A stretch of 64,000 nt of DNA from Saturnia japonica (GCA_033032175.1 CM065320.1:1550001-1614000); one strand, 5' to 3'. Positions 11,101 through 24,300 are shown, numbered from the stretch's first letter. Program-made: numbers and translations. Notes: a model not told the origin generated them from the letters alone.

Positions 11101-14100
11101 TGTCGTTGGGAAAAAAGACTCTGACATAATAATACCCAACAATAAAGCGACAACTGCTCGGAATATTATTGCAAGTTCTGATGCGGCAAACAAGAAATCA
11201 AGTCATGGTTCAAGTATAAATGAAGTCGCTACCATGATCGAAGCTACCACGGAAACAATATTTTCGAAAGTAACTGAGTCAGTTTCCATAAGTAGTGGAA
11301 TGGATGTAACTTCTAAGACTAGTATTACAAAGGATGTAAATCAGGAAAATTATTCTGAAATAGCACCAAATGATATAATGACAACGATTCCGAGTATTGC
11401 TACAAGTTCTGATGTAATAAATAACAATACAACAAATCAAAGTTTAAACAGAACTGAAGTTGTAACCACGACAGAAGCTACGGCAGAAACAGTGACTTCT
11501 TTAGTAACTGAAGTGGCTTCCGTAAGAAGTGCAATGGATGTCACTTCCGAAACCCCATTTGTGACAGATGTCTTGAAGCAAAATTATTCTGATGTGGTAC
11601 AAAATAATATAGCTACCACTGTTTCTAATAGTATTATTGCAGGTGCTGGTGTGGCAAGCAGCCATATACCATTACAAAGCTCGAACATAAATGAAGTCGG
11701 TACCACGGTAGACGCTACCACAGAGACAATTATTTTTTCAATAACTGAGTCAGCTTCCGTAAGTAGCGGAATTGATGCCATTTCTAAAACTCTGTTCACA
11801 ACAGGCGTCGTTGAGAAAAAGGACTCTGATATAATAATACCCACCATTAAAGCGAAAACTGCTCGGAATATTATTGCAAGTTTTGATGTGGCAAACAACA
11901 ATACATCAAGTCATGGTTCAAGTGTAAATAAAGTCGCTACCATGATCGAAGCTACCACGGAAACAATAGTTTCTAAAGTAACTGAGTCAGTTTCCATAAG
12001 TAGTGGAACGGATGTAACTTCTAAGACTCGTATTACAAAGGATGTCATTCAGGATAATTATTCTGAAATAGCACCAAATGATATAGTGACAACGATTCCG
12101 AGTATTAATACAAGTTCTGATGTAATAAATAACAATACAACAAATCAAAGTTTAAACAGAACTGAAGTTGTAACCACGACAGACGCTACGACAGAAACAG
12201 TGACTTCTTTAGTCACTGAGGTGGCTTCCGTGAGTAGTGCGATGGATGTCACTTCCGAATCCCCATTTGTGATAGAAGTTTTGAAGAAAAATTATTCTGA
12301 TATGATACCAAATAATATAACTGTTTCTAATAGTATTATTGCAAGTGCTGGTGTGGCAAGCAGCCATATACCATTACAAAGCTCGAACATAAATGAAGTC
12401 GGTACCACGGTAGATGCTACCACAGAGACAATGATTTTTTCAATAACTGAGTCAGCTTCCGTAAGTAGCGGAATTGATGCCATTTCTAAAACTCTGTTAA
12501 CAGGTGTCGTTGAGAAAAAGGACACTGACATAATAATACTAGACAATAACGCGACAATTGTTCCGAATATTATTACAAGTTTGGATGTGGCAAACAACAA
12601 GAAATCAAGTCATGGTTCAAGTGTAAATGAAGTCGTTACCACGGAAACAATGGTTTCCGAAGAAACTAAGACAGTTTCCACAAGCATAGGAACGGACGTA
12701 ACTTCTAAGACTCTGATTACAAAGGATGTCATTCAGGAAAATTATTCTGAAATATTACCAAGTGATATAGTGACTAAGATAATATCTGGAAATAGTAGAA
12801 TAAATACCTTTGCGGAAACTCCACCTACGGCAGGTGTTAATCACCATAATGACTCTGAATTATTACCAAAAAACACATTAACACCACATCTAAGTACCAT
12901 TACTTACAAAACAGGCAACAAATTAAATTCAACTCATAATTTTACAGAGACTAAGGACTTTATCACAGAACAATATAATTATGATTCCAATACATTAAGC
13001 GTATTGACGGGAAATAAAGAATCTCGTATAACCTTTACCCACTCACTACTTCTAAAACGTATATAATAGCTAATTCTACATTAAGGCCCAACGAAAAAGT
13101 GGAAGGAACGTACACTCAAGACACTAATAGTGAACTAGAGTCATCTCTGCCTGTGATAAATAAAACATCATTGAGGCCAATAACAGATTTAAACATAATA
13201 CCTACCACTTACGAGAATTTAGTGACAATTGGTGCATCCTTTAGGGCAGAGGAGAACAATACATTTTCAACTACACGTTTAACACAAATTTCTCATTTAT
13301 TTGTTTCTCAAAATGATCATGAAATAGTGAACAATTTTACCAATTATAAACAGAATGATTCGCTTGCTTTTCATAATAACGAGGACAAAACGAATAATTC
13401 ACGTGATTTTTCTTACACTATAAAACAACAAGAAACTACGAGTACATCGAATAAAAATTACATAATATTAAATGAAGTAGAGGCTATAAGGAATAGAAGT
13501 ACACCTATTTCAGAGGACAGTAATTTATACGAAGTTTCTCATAATGATTTAAATACTACAAGAAAAGTAATAACTACAAGAAGAAATAACAATATATCAA
13601 CCGATAAAACGGAAAGTAATATACACACACCTTTTATGAACAATTCGGAGTTAAATAGCACCATACCTGAAAAAGGAAATTCTAGTGAGACTACGTCATT
13701 ACTGATATCACCTACTCAGATAAATGTTTCTCAAACTGTAAATATTCAAACAATGAACGTAAACATTCAGAACCGTAATACAAACCATAAACATACACAA
13801 AACAGATCAGAAACACAAAGTAATATTACGATTGAAAATATTGCTAACAATACGTCCCACGAAGATCAGGACAAAACTTTGAAATTTAATAATATACACG
13901 GGAAATCAGATAACGTTCGCAAAACAACATTCAGCTGTCGGTATAGATCTCGTGGGAGATACGCTGACAATACAAATTGTAGGAAATTTTATATATGTAT
14001 TGGGAGAGAACAACCGATTGTTGGAATGTGCCCAATTGATACCGTTTTTAGCAAGTTTAGAAAACAATGTACAAGAAATCTCTCACATTGTATACGAAAT

Positions 14101-14547
14101 AATCAATTTCACTGTACATCTGAGGGGAGGTTTAGTGACATTGTACAAAATGACGTCTATTATATATGTGTAAAAGAAGTACATAAATTTGTTCGATTTA
14201 AATTACAGTGTCAGAATGGTTACTATTTAAATAAAACTTCTGTACACTGTAGTCCCAGAATAAAAGAAGCTTCACTTTCTGCTTCATCAGTTAGTGATAA
14301 TTCTAATACGAATAGTGATCAAAGTTCGTCTAAATCCAGTTCAGATGATTCATCGAGATCAGAGAGCTCAGTTATTCAGTGTATAGAAGAAGGAAAATTT
14401 GCTGACCCAACTAACTGTAGGCGATACTACGTATGTTCTAAAAGTAGCAAATTAGGATTTAAAATTAAGAAAAAATCCTGCGATGATGATAAATTTTTCG
14501 ATAAAGATAAGAAAAAATGTGTCGACGATGATAGTTTAGAGTGTTAA
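5115..14547 (+). CDS. Giant peritrophin-like mucin (ChtBD2 domains, Ser/Thr repeats)
   Basis: Secreted chitin-binding mucin, probably of the peritrophic matrix or cuticle. Exons: 5115-5132 (first six codons, then GTAAGT) and 5447-14547, phase 0, joined to give a signal peptide MYLFMRVMVTLPIAASS. An N-terminal six-cysteine chitin-binding-like domain lies at about 5480-5645. About 2,700 residues follow that are rich in Ser, Thr, Val, Ile and Asn with many N-glycosylation sequons; from 7471 they form a higher-order repeat. Three ChtBD2 domains end the protein, with six-cysteine patterns at about 13930-14095, 14110-14255 and 14370-14544; the last is Lys/Asp rich. Full length would be about 3,000 residues. 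The frame is open at 5447-7474 and 8570-13066, then shifts by one base to 13099-14547. The break at 7474-8570 and the shift near 13030 look like missing bases rather than true stops. The first exon is the least certain part. Confidence 0.8.
7471..8545 (+). other. Deletion-riddled repeat copies breaking the mucin frame
   Basis: This interval holds copies of the mucin repeat that differ from neighbouring copies almost only by scattered one- to three-base deletions. About 7590-8100 is a closely matching but shortened copy of 6900-7470. About 8230-8540 is a shortened copy of the unit seen at 8930-9240. The unit starting at 7471 spans roughly 635 bases and the next roughly 680, where intact units span 696-708. 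Stops appear in every frame here while flanking units stay open for 4.5 kb. The pattern suggests unpolished long-read consensus rather than gene decay. Confidence 0.75.
8783..12720 (+). repeat. Higher-order coding repeat, about 702-bp unit
   Basis: Intact units begin at about 8783, 9484, 10192, 10894, 11590 and 12298; spacings are 696-708 bp, all multiples of three within my counting. Each unit of about 234-236 residues has three related subunits of about 78-80 residues, recognisable by NYSD/NYSE or DSD starts, a TTET core and an SVSSG-like motif. Units fall into variants (for example SGISGIDGISKTLLTGVV against SVSSGIDAISKTLFTTGVV) that alternate, so whole blocks of units were copied. The minus-strand open frames of about 100 codons here are shadows. 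Confidence 0.85.
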
Positions 14548-15620
14548 CTATATTTATTAATATAACATTAATTATTTTTGTTTAAAATTAAATTATTTTT
14601 ATCAGAATTAATTTATTTTAATATATAAAATAGAATTTCTCAACTAAAAAATTATACCTATTGTTAAAAAAATAATATTTTCATAAAAATACGATGTTTA
14701 TTATAAAAAGTATTTATTAAATTATATTATTTTCCACTATTTCTTGCTCATGTTTCCATTCGATAAAAAGTATTAATTTGTGATATACTTTAGTATTTAG
14801 TTAATAACTACCGTACTGTAAATGTATGGCCTGAACAAGGTCAAGTGTTGAATCAAAATATAATATATTTTTTATACTCTCCTATTATCAAGGCGTTTTT
14901 CATTGCTCGTTAAAAACTTATCAAGAGTAGGTATTCGTTTATCGGAGATGTTTTTATCGAGAGCTTTCCTTCGCTTTGACGTGCGTACTGTGAGTGAGAG
15001 TGATGTGAAGGAGAGACGTCGATTGTTGGAGGAAAAAAGTACCTACAGATTGTTTTAATGCGTTTATATTTGTTAGTAATTCAGTTATGCGAAAAGATTA
15101 AACACGAATTAATCACATTTCAGACCGCCAGCGTATAATACAAGTGTAGGTATTACGCGGTCTACTATACCTAAGTAAAATTTTGTAAGTAAGGTCGTAT
15201 ATTCAACGTAGTGTAGGTAAGTGATAATCATAAAAACGAATGAAAAAAAATGATATTTTTTATATTAATTAGTACCTACATGTTTTTTAATGATATTTGT
15301 AACATTATATACGTACCTATCTGAAAATCAATAAAATTATATTAAAATAGTTTACTCTTTATTTCAATATCAAGTCTACACAGAAACTCTTATAAATATT
15401 CATATTCCTTAGCTTACTTAATACATAGAATCAAACATCTTATGCCATGGGTCTAAACATAAAACAGCGATTTCGCATCACGATTTTGCGCCGTAAGGCC
15501 TCTCGCTTCTATAGTAGGTACAGACAATCATAATTTAGTACCGGCCCGTTTGCGGTTTTTGAAGATGCGACATCGCGGTTTCAAGTTTTAGCCCTTAAAG
15601 TCATAAATAGTCTTTGTAAA
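14548..15620. other. Intergenic region between convergent genes
   Basis: AT-rich, with no ORF or shared repeat identified. It contains the 3' flanks of the mucin gene (+) and the 15.66-kb gene (-). Confidence 0.5.
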
Positions 15621-15624
15621 AATA

Positions 15625-15630
15625 TTTATT
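15625..15630 (-). terminator. Poly(A) signal AATAAA
   Basis: AATAAA on the minus strand about 33 nt past the stop codon of the gene at 15663-17381. Confidence 0.55.
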
Positions 15631-15662
15631 ACTAATTTTACATATATCCAAAGATATCATTA

Positions 15663-17381
15663 TTACATGCGTGGTTTTCTATAAGCTGCCCCACTTTCAT
15701 GAATAAATTGATCTTCAAGATCACGTTCTAAAGTGATGCAAAATTGATTTGAGAATATTGTGCATCGTACTGTTGCTTCACCTCTCACCGGTTTCGAAGG
15801 ACAAAAATAAGTTACACGAACAGGACTGCTGTCTTGTGTAACGGAAAACTTATAATTTTTACATTCTATTGGTCTTACTTTTTGGTCTGCCGAATGAAAG
15901 TTCGTCATTCTAACGTTATTGTGATTAGAATCAATCTTTCGAGTTTCACTATACAACTCCGATGAACTCGGCGTGGTGTTCGCTAAGGGACATCTGTATT
16001 TATCAGGAGCCGAGCACGTCCGAGTGTAGCCGTTAAAAATCGTATTTCCTGAACATTTGAACTTAATACCTTGGAAACGATTTTTGCTGGGAATACATAA
16101 AATATAACCTTTACATCCTGGCACATTCGGATCTGCAATTCTTTCGCTTCTGTGGCAACGTAGCGCTCTAGTAAAGCCAGAATCGATGTAATTGTTTGAG
16201 TTCACGCAGACGTCGCTCGAGTCTTCGTTGCAGATAGTGTTAGGTGGGCAGAGGAATGACGGTCCAATTATATTTTCCCCTTCACAAATTCTTACTTTAT
16301 TATTTGGCTCACATATAAATCCATAAGGACCGCATTCAAAAGTCTTGGTTCTAAATCCAATGACAGCATTTAAATTTGTCATTAACTGAAAAATTGTTTT
16401 ATTTAATTGAAAAAAAAAAAAAATAATTACACAAGTAAAGAGAGAGAAATATTGTTTGTAGTTTTCCATGATAAAACAGGTAATTCACATATTATTTTGC
16501 AAGAACAAACAGTGACTGCAATCAGAAGAGTAAATATTATGCAGTAGGCACACAGTTCTGATATGAGTTATTTTAAAATATTGTTTGTTATGTTTACGTA
16601 GGTATTTATTATATCATATTTAGGATACCTAAATAGTTTAAACATCCTCTTTCTTTTGCTTATTTTTTGTGTCATAAATTTAAATAGTTAAGTAGACATT
16701 TATAAATATCATTACGTAGCCATTAAGTACTTTGTTAAGATAGGAACTTCAAAATAGTAAACATACAATATAAAAGTTTATATTTTAAAAAAAGTTATCA
16801 ATAATCAAATCGAACATATGTTTTATTAAAGGTACTACAATGTTTTATGTTTTCCATCGAAGAAAAATACCTTGTATTAATTTTACACAAATAGTTTAGC
16901 TTCTAAAAGGGAGGTATTACAATTAAATAATAATAAAAAATCAGACCATTTCTATTCGATAAATGTACAAAGTGGTTCATTACGGATATAATTTTTGAAT
17001 TTAAAAAAAATTGTAATAAAATGATTTTATTAAGAATCATTATTATTGACATATCAATATTATGATCATTAATTATTATATCTATTATGATCATTATTAT
17101 ATCTATTATGATCATTATTATATATATTATGATCATTATTATATATATTATGATTATTATTATATATATTATGATCATTATTATATATATTATGATCATT
17201 GTTATTATACATTGGTAATGATTAGATACATACCTACCTACATAAAAAGTACTCATTTAAATTATTTTAAGTATTATGATTTACCACTAAGAACGACCTA
17301 CTTATATTGTTAATTTAATAAGCATAAACTTACCGCTAATAATAAGATTAAAACAAGACGTAATTTATTATTTTTTATCAT
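15663..17381 (-). CDS. Secreted ChtBD2 (peritrophin-A) protein, 256 aa
   Basis: Exons on the minus strand: 17381-17334 (16 codons, ending GCG then GTAAGT) and 16385-15663, joined in phase 0 after a CAG acceptor. The joined start gives a strong signal peptide, MIKNNKLRLVLILLLALMTN, with likely cleavage after NLNA. Reading through the intron instead gives a poly-Phe stretch from the polypyrimidine tract, so that upstream Met is not the start. Domain 1 (FEC to DVC) and domain 2 (LRC to YRC) each have six cysteines in ChtBD2 order. A third region from IEC keeps only four cysteines and is probably a decayed domain. The linker is Ser rich. Likely extracellular, binding chitin in the peritrophic matrix or cuticle; the substrate is inferred from the family. 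Confidence 0.85.
17062..17206. repeat. 21-bp AT-rich tandem repeat
   Basis: About seven copies of a roughly 21-bp unit, ATTATGATCATTATTATAT plus AT, lie in the single intron of the 15.66-kb gene. Each unit carries the palindrome TGATCA. Open frames on both strands here are low-complexity shadows. Confidence 0.85.
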
Positions 17382-18300
17382 CTTCAATTCCAAAAAGTCA
17401 AGGCTACATACGAGATGACGAACTAAGCACAACTAACGGATGGTCGCAAGCTTTCCTTAGACCTCAACTCGAAAGTAATTATTATTTTTAACACCTCTCG
17501 AACACGAGAAATGAGTTCATATTGTCACAATGTCACACATTCTTTGGACGCACTGACTTTTAACGGTAAAATAACTTATATTTCGGTACATACTTACAAA
17601 TGAATTTTATTTTTGACTAGATGACTTCAGTAAAGGCAAATATTAGTAAATCGATAGACGTCAAACTAACGTTAGTTATTGCCAATAAAGGCACTTATTT
17701 ACAACTATTATTTACTTAGGCTTGTTTTATTCGGCACTCTTTAAATGCATTGTTTCTTTAAGTAATTCGTAAGTTCGATGACATTCGAACATGGGCCGCG
17801 TATAGAATTTTCCAGAAATGTTATATTATTAAAAACAATTTAAAATTCAACAGAAAAAATTTACTTTTTTGGTGGCTGTACAATTTCGCAGTTAAATTTA
17901 GAATAAGTCAAACAAACTTTATTTATTAACCTTAAGAAGGCCTCTTGACGTCAAAAATACTGTTATTGGTTTCAAAAATATTCTTGTCACCGCGAGGAGC
18001 CAGCTAGTAATATCGTATATTTGCCAACGGTATGTAAAGTACTTCTTGGGATACCCACTACCGACACAGGCGCGAATCTAGACATTGTTTGGTTGGGGTC
18101 ATAGATTGATGTTTCAAGAATAATCAACATCGAATATACTGTAATAAATAAAAAGAAATAGAATTTTCTACTATAATTTAAAGTTATATTTAGTTTGGGG
18201 GAGGACCCCTTGTGTCCTCTCTAGAATAGCATCTGTACAAAACAATTTCCCCGTAAAAACACCCAAATATATAAATAAAACATGCAGTATTTATAGGTCT
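17382..18300. other. Intergenic; upstream of the 15.66-kb gene and downstream of PTCD3
   Basis: AT-rich with no gene seen. No clear TATA box was found just upstream of the start codon at 17381. Confidence 0.4.
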
Positions 18301-18308
18301 AAATGCAT

Positions 18309-18314
18309 TTTATT
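18309..18314 (-). terminator. Poly(A) signal AATAAA for PTCD3
   Basis: Minus-strand AATAAA about 37 nt past the TAA stop at 18351-18353. Confidence 0.6.
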
Positions 18315-18350
18315 TGTTTTAAATATCTAAATTACGTATTGCTTAACATT

Positions 18351-21300
18351 TTACTCTTCATCGGAAGTAGATCCGCCGTCACTCTCGGAGCTGGTCGATG
18401 ATTCTGTTGCTTCTTTAATAGGCGTTCCAGTTTTTGCCCTGTTCATTAAAAATATGTGTATTTAGGATTCATTTACATAATATTAAAACATTTAAATAAT
18501 GTATCCTTACTTTACTCTGAAATTATAATCTACAGTAGGTATTATCTTTTTAATTTGGCTTTCTGCCTATGTAGGCAATTTTGACAAGGTCAAGTATGAC
18601 AAATACACGTTACAGAATTTAGTTGTGAAATGTTCGGTGTACTGTAGAATACTTACCCATCTAAAAAATTAATTTCCTATTTTTGCTTTTTATTTCATTT
18701 CCAGACGTCGTATTTAAATTATATATAGCCGATGCGAGTCCCACAATTAAGACGAATTTAACGACACATCGTATGCAAAAAGCCATTAAGCCGTTTAGGC
18801 TACAGAGAGTGCCAAAGAAATAGACATACATACGAAAAACATAACCCTCCTTTTTCGCAGTCGGGTAAATAAAAGATCAAAAGGAAATAAGATATAACAA
18901 TGATTTATTAAATATCAGGTCCTTACATATGAAATTAGCGTTTTGTCGTACTGACCACTTTTATCTGAAATATCTCCTCTTTGGTTAAGAATTCCAAATT
19001 CAAATTTATAAATTCATTTAGCTGGTACATTTGAGTTTTGAAAACAGTAATTCATTTGTTTTTTCCTCATTGTTTTTTTCTTTGGCGTCGCTTATTACCG
19101 CACAATGGAAAACATGAAATATCGGTATATTTACGAGTATGAGTTCTACCGTGGCATCAGAGCTGCAGAAACAGCTCGAAGGATTAGTGATGTGTACGGC
19201 GCCAGTGTCGCAAAATAAAGCATGGTACACTTTTGGTTTCAACGTTTTCTTTCTGGAAATTTTGACCTAGGAAACAAACCCCGTGGACGGCCGGAGACCC
19301 TAGTTGAAAATGAAGAATTGAAGATTGAATTAGTTGAAAAGGCTATTGTGGAAGCGGATCCATCACAAAGCACTTCAGAGATAGCTGCAGGCTTCGGGGT
19401 AAGTGATAAAACTGTATTAGTCCACTTGAAGCAAATCGGGAAAGTAAAAAAACTTGAACGATGGGTACCTCATGAATTGACTGAATCGAACTTTCAAACA
19501 CGCGTCGACTGCTGTGTTACTTTGCTCAACCGACACAATAATGATGGGATTTTAAATCGAATCATTACTTGTGATGAAAAGTGGATACTGTAGGATAATC
19601 GGAAGAGCTCGTCGCAATGGCTGAACCCTGGAGACCCAGCCAAATCCTGCCCTAAACGAGAATTGACTCAGAAAAATTTACTTGTGAGTGTTTGGTGGAC
19701 TAGCGCCGGTGTCGTTTACTAAAGCTTTCTAAAATCTGGCCAAACGATTACGGCAGATATCTATTGTCAGCAACTGCAAACCATGAAGGAAGAACTAGCT
19801 GCTTAACAACCGAGATTGGTCAATCGCTCTAGGCCACTGCTGCGTCACGACAACGCAAGACCACACACTGCACAACAAACAACTACTAAGTTAGATGAGC
19901 TACAATTGGAATGTCTGCAACATCCACCGTACTCTCCGGACCTTGCTCCAACAGATTACCATTTTTTCCGGAATTTGGACAACTTCTTACAAGGAAAAAA
20001 AATTCAATTCCGATGCGGCAGTCCAAACCGCCTTCAAAGAGTTTATTGATTCTCGTCCCTCGTGGTTTTTTTAGGAAAGGGATCAATGAACTACCTATGA
20101 GATGGCAAAAGTGCATAGATAACAACTGTGTATACTTTGATTAATTAAATGTATTTTACAATAAAAAAAAACTTTATATTCCTCCCGTACAAAACGCCAA
20201 TTTCATATGTAAGGACCTAATATAATATACTAAGAGATGAGAAAAAATCATCATGGAAAATCGTGTTACTCGAGACCGTCGAAAAGTTGAAGGTGTTTCT
20301 AAAAAGTAATAAATACCTATAATTATAATCAATTATATATTTTTAGCATTCATGACGTTCGGAAAATAATAAAATATTGTAGCACATTAGCGGTTCTTCG
20401 AGATATGTTTTTCCCCTATAAAACGGGTACTTTCCCTTCGCTATCGGGAAATAAATATTTCTATTAAAATAAACTTACATGTGATAGGCGTCTGCAACAG
20501 CCAGCACGGCCGGATGCAGCGTGCTTGCGAGATTAATCTGCGGCTCTTGAAGAAGCGTTTGGACTTCCTCTGTAGTTCTATTCAGCATCACAGTGAGAAC
20601 CTGTATGCTCGCAGTCGTCGCTTCCTCGAAACCGCATTCAGCGAGATACGTCACGGCAGCCTAAAGTGAAATACAACTATGTACGTCGGTTTTTCAGTTA
20701 TACTTCTTTAGGCGCCAACTCTACGAGCGAGTGTATATAGCCACGAGTCTGTCTGTCTTGCTATCGTCGGGTGATCAGTTGTTTTATCGAAAAGAGTTCA
20801 GTTCGATGACGGGCAAAAGCGAAATTAAGTGTCAATAGTTTCTATTAATTATGAATGTAGTATTGTGAGGTGCTTGTGCTAGTAGGCTAGTGGCTATCTT
20901 TGGGGCCGGGAATTTGGTTGTGTGATTACTGATGTGTTAAATACCCAATTAATAGAAATTTCTACTGTCTTTACTACTTCATAATACCAATTTTAAATGT
21001 TAGGTTCATGTTTCTTTCTAAATAGTATATGCTTTTATTACCAAAATGGACTTCCAAAATGGTTGGATTTTTATTGATGATAAAAATTATATTCAGATGG
21101 CGGCAATTTGTCTTTTTGTCTAGGGTGACGTAATCGCTAGATTCGGCGCTGATCTTCATGTGTACGGTGGTCGTGACCCAGTCGGGTATAGATTCTCACC
21201 TCTCTATCTGATTACTGGATATACCCCGACTGATTCCGGAACACGACACGCCTAAGGGTGCAAATATGGCGGGTGTTACACCCGGTGAATGATCACGATT

Positions 21301-24300
21301 GTCGGATTGACTCAGCAAATAAAGTCGGTACTTACGGCAGCGATGCCTTGTTTCCCGGCAGCGGCCGCTTTCTGTGCGACTTCGGCTAAGACGATTGGTC
21401 TCGCTGGTACACCGGTCGCTTCGTCCTTCCTCAGCCTCTGTATCGCCACTTCGACGCTCTCCCATATCGGATCAGCTTTGTCGTTTACATCCGACGAACA
21501 TAGATCGATTATATTTGTGACGGCCGTCGCTGACAGTCTGGTATTGAAATTTACAAGCATTTTTATTGCGCTATGCAGTGGCGAACTAAGTGTTATTGTT
21601 AACACGCTTTTATTAACTTCACGTCTTGTAACTAACAAACAATGTAATCAAATCTTAGAAGTCAATTTGAACCGACTTCTGATTGTCGTATCGAAATGAA
21701 ATTTTGTATGTATATGTAGTTCGGATGACAACGTTATAATTTGGTATCTTGGAGCTAATCTGAGGATGGAGTCAGGACGTGGATAATGGAACTCTTCAGT
21801 GGCTACTAGCGATCCCCTCGAGTTTAGGCTCATATGATTTGCTTTGACGAGTCCAATAGATTGGGCTTGGTAACGAGGACTGGTGATAGAGCCAGGACAT
21901 GTTTTTTAATTTTTAGTGCGTGATAATAGCGTGTTTTTTAAGATTTTTTTTAAATTACATACTTTTTTATAAGTAATGCCAACTGTGTTCATCCACATTT
22001 CTGCCAAGATCACGATCTCAATTGCCGTTATAGTTTATCTTTGTTAATTCATTTACACAGCTTATACACCTCTTAATTGATATAAAGCATAATCGTATAA
22101 TCAACTTCCATTTATTTTGTTATAATACATCTCTAAAATAAACATTGGACACAATTTGTTATGCAACCTTTCTTAAGGGCCATCCATAAATTACGTCACA
22201 TGAATTTCATGATTTTTTTAACCCTTCCCCCATCCATGTCACAGCTGGTCACATTTGTGAGACCCCCCCTTCCTAGTGTGATGTCACATATTTTGCAATT
22301 TTATAATTAGAAATTTATGAAATTATAACAGCAGTGTTCGGAAACTATTTTAATTTCCATTTAAATAATTTTTCAATAAAATCGACATCAAATCAAACAA
22401 AGGTATAAAAATTAACAAAACAAAAATTTATTTCTAAGAAACAATGGTGTACTTACATTGTCGATAATATTCTTAAAGTCGGTAACTTATTTTTCTTCGA
22501 ACTATAAAGGTAATAAGTTTCAAATAATCGAGTTGTAAAAGTTGTTAAATAAAACATTGCTATGTTCGAGATACAGAAGTCCAATTTAATTTATTCTCTG
22601 ATTATTTTGACTAGAGGGTTGAGATTTAGTGCAACGAAGGTTTTGGGGCTTGAATGGAAGGGAAACACATTTTTTCGAGTTTGGGAGGTTTTCGACTTGT
22701 AATTCGACTAATGTACTTAGATATAAAATATAATATTTTGAAAAAATGTGATGTCACAAAATTTGGGACCCCTCCCCCCTCTTATCACATAATGTCACAC
22801 TTCGTCGACCTCCTCCCTCCCCCTAAACGTGTGACGTAATTGATGGATGTCCCCTTATGATGAATATAGTATAGGAACATGTATTTTAAATTGCCACAAG
22901 AATGCCCTTGACAGTTTTAACAAAAAAGGTACAATCTTATTCAATTGTTGTTTTGACTCTAAAGATTTGAAAAATATTCCATCCTCATGACATTGGCATA
23001 ACTGTGTATAAACACATGTCGCCATTAAATAAAAGAAGAAAATATTTTTATCATCAGAAATTTTTGTTTTACATAGGATTATATATATCCTTCCCTTCTT
23101 TAGCAAACATTTTGTTTTATTGTAGCTCGGCAAATTGAAGGTACCGTCCCTGATGCACAGGACAAGCTAAACACAACGGCGACCACAGAGAGATCGGTCG
23201 TACATCGATGGTCACTGTCACCGCTGTCATGGCGGATAACAACAGTCTAACATCTTAGGACGTTTAAAAAAATATATACAATTAATAAGATTGGAATATC
23301 TGTTTGTATTGTCAAAATAACAGCTTTTTACTCAATACATATGGAAGTATATTATACGATGCCTATAACAAAAAACCCATTTTTTATACTTTCGTCTGTT
23401 TGTTCCCGGTGATCTACGGAACGGTTAGACCGATTTTGACGGCACTTTCACTGACAGATAGCTGATGTTATATGGAGTAATTTAGGCTACTTTTATTTTA
23501 GAAAAAGAATTGGGGTCCCCAAAAAAAAAATACTAGTGTGATAACAATATTTTGACACATAATATTTGTAAACGGATGGATATTGATATATTTTTACGGT
23601 ACTCACTTCTTTGCTACTGGAGATCTATGGTCTTTACTATCTTCCTTTTCTTCAGTAATTTCACCAAACTTAAGAATGTCCGCTGCAGTAGCGCGCATTT
23701 TGCCTTTCACTTCCTCATCTGAAAATAAACACAGGTTATTATTTATGTAAAGTATTTCCTTAAAATAATTTATATATCGATAATCAATAACCATTATGAT
23801 TATCATAACTCATCTAGTAAAGGGAGTAAGTAGAGCCATTTTAATTTATTTATCACCAAATCCGTCATCTTTTGCCGCAGCTTAGAAAATAATAATGAAA
23901 TGTAAATTGGATAAAACGTATTTTTTTAAAGTTTGTTTTAGTGAATTGTAAGCAAATTAACAATGATATTAAAAATCAAGACGGAATGAACACGTACTAT
24001 TTTATATGGCGACTTGTTGCATGGTGACATGAGCCGCTTCAGTCTGAGCTCGCTTCCCGAACCGCACGATTACTTACCCGCGTGGACCATGTAGGAACAG
24101 ATATCTGATTGGCTGATTTGAGAATTATGAACATGGCAGTAGGTACGTGTAGCGGTTGTGACCCCATTGTAAGTAATATTAATAGTATATTTCGTACGAA
24201 ATAAACAAACAGATATTCTATACCTGGATTCGTTTTTCATTACACCTTCTGAACCGCCAATCAAGTTTCAGCAAACATGATTATTTAAAATTTATCATGA

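Noticed and set aside
8776..12600. Six minus-strand open frames of about 100 codons, nearly identical to each other
   Set aside because: They are the antisense of the mucin repeat, recurring with its unit length; the plus frame is open for 4.5 kb and has domains.
16386..16469. Met at 16469 as start of the 15.7-kb peritrophin
   Set aside because: The region is a polypyrimidine tract and CAG acceptor; the exon at 17334-17381 gives a proper signal peptide in phase 0.
17062..17313. Tyr/His/Asp-rich repeat peptide
   Set aside because: Translation of the 21-bp AT tandem repeat inside an intron.
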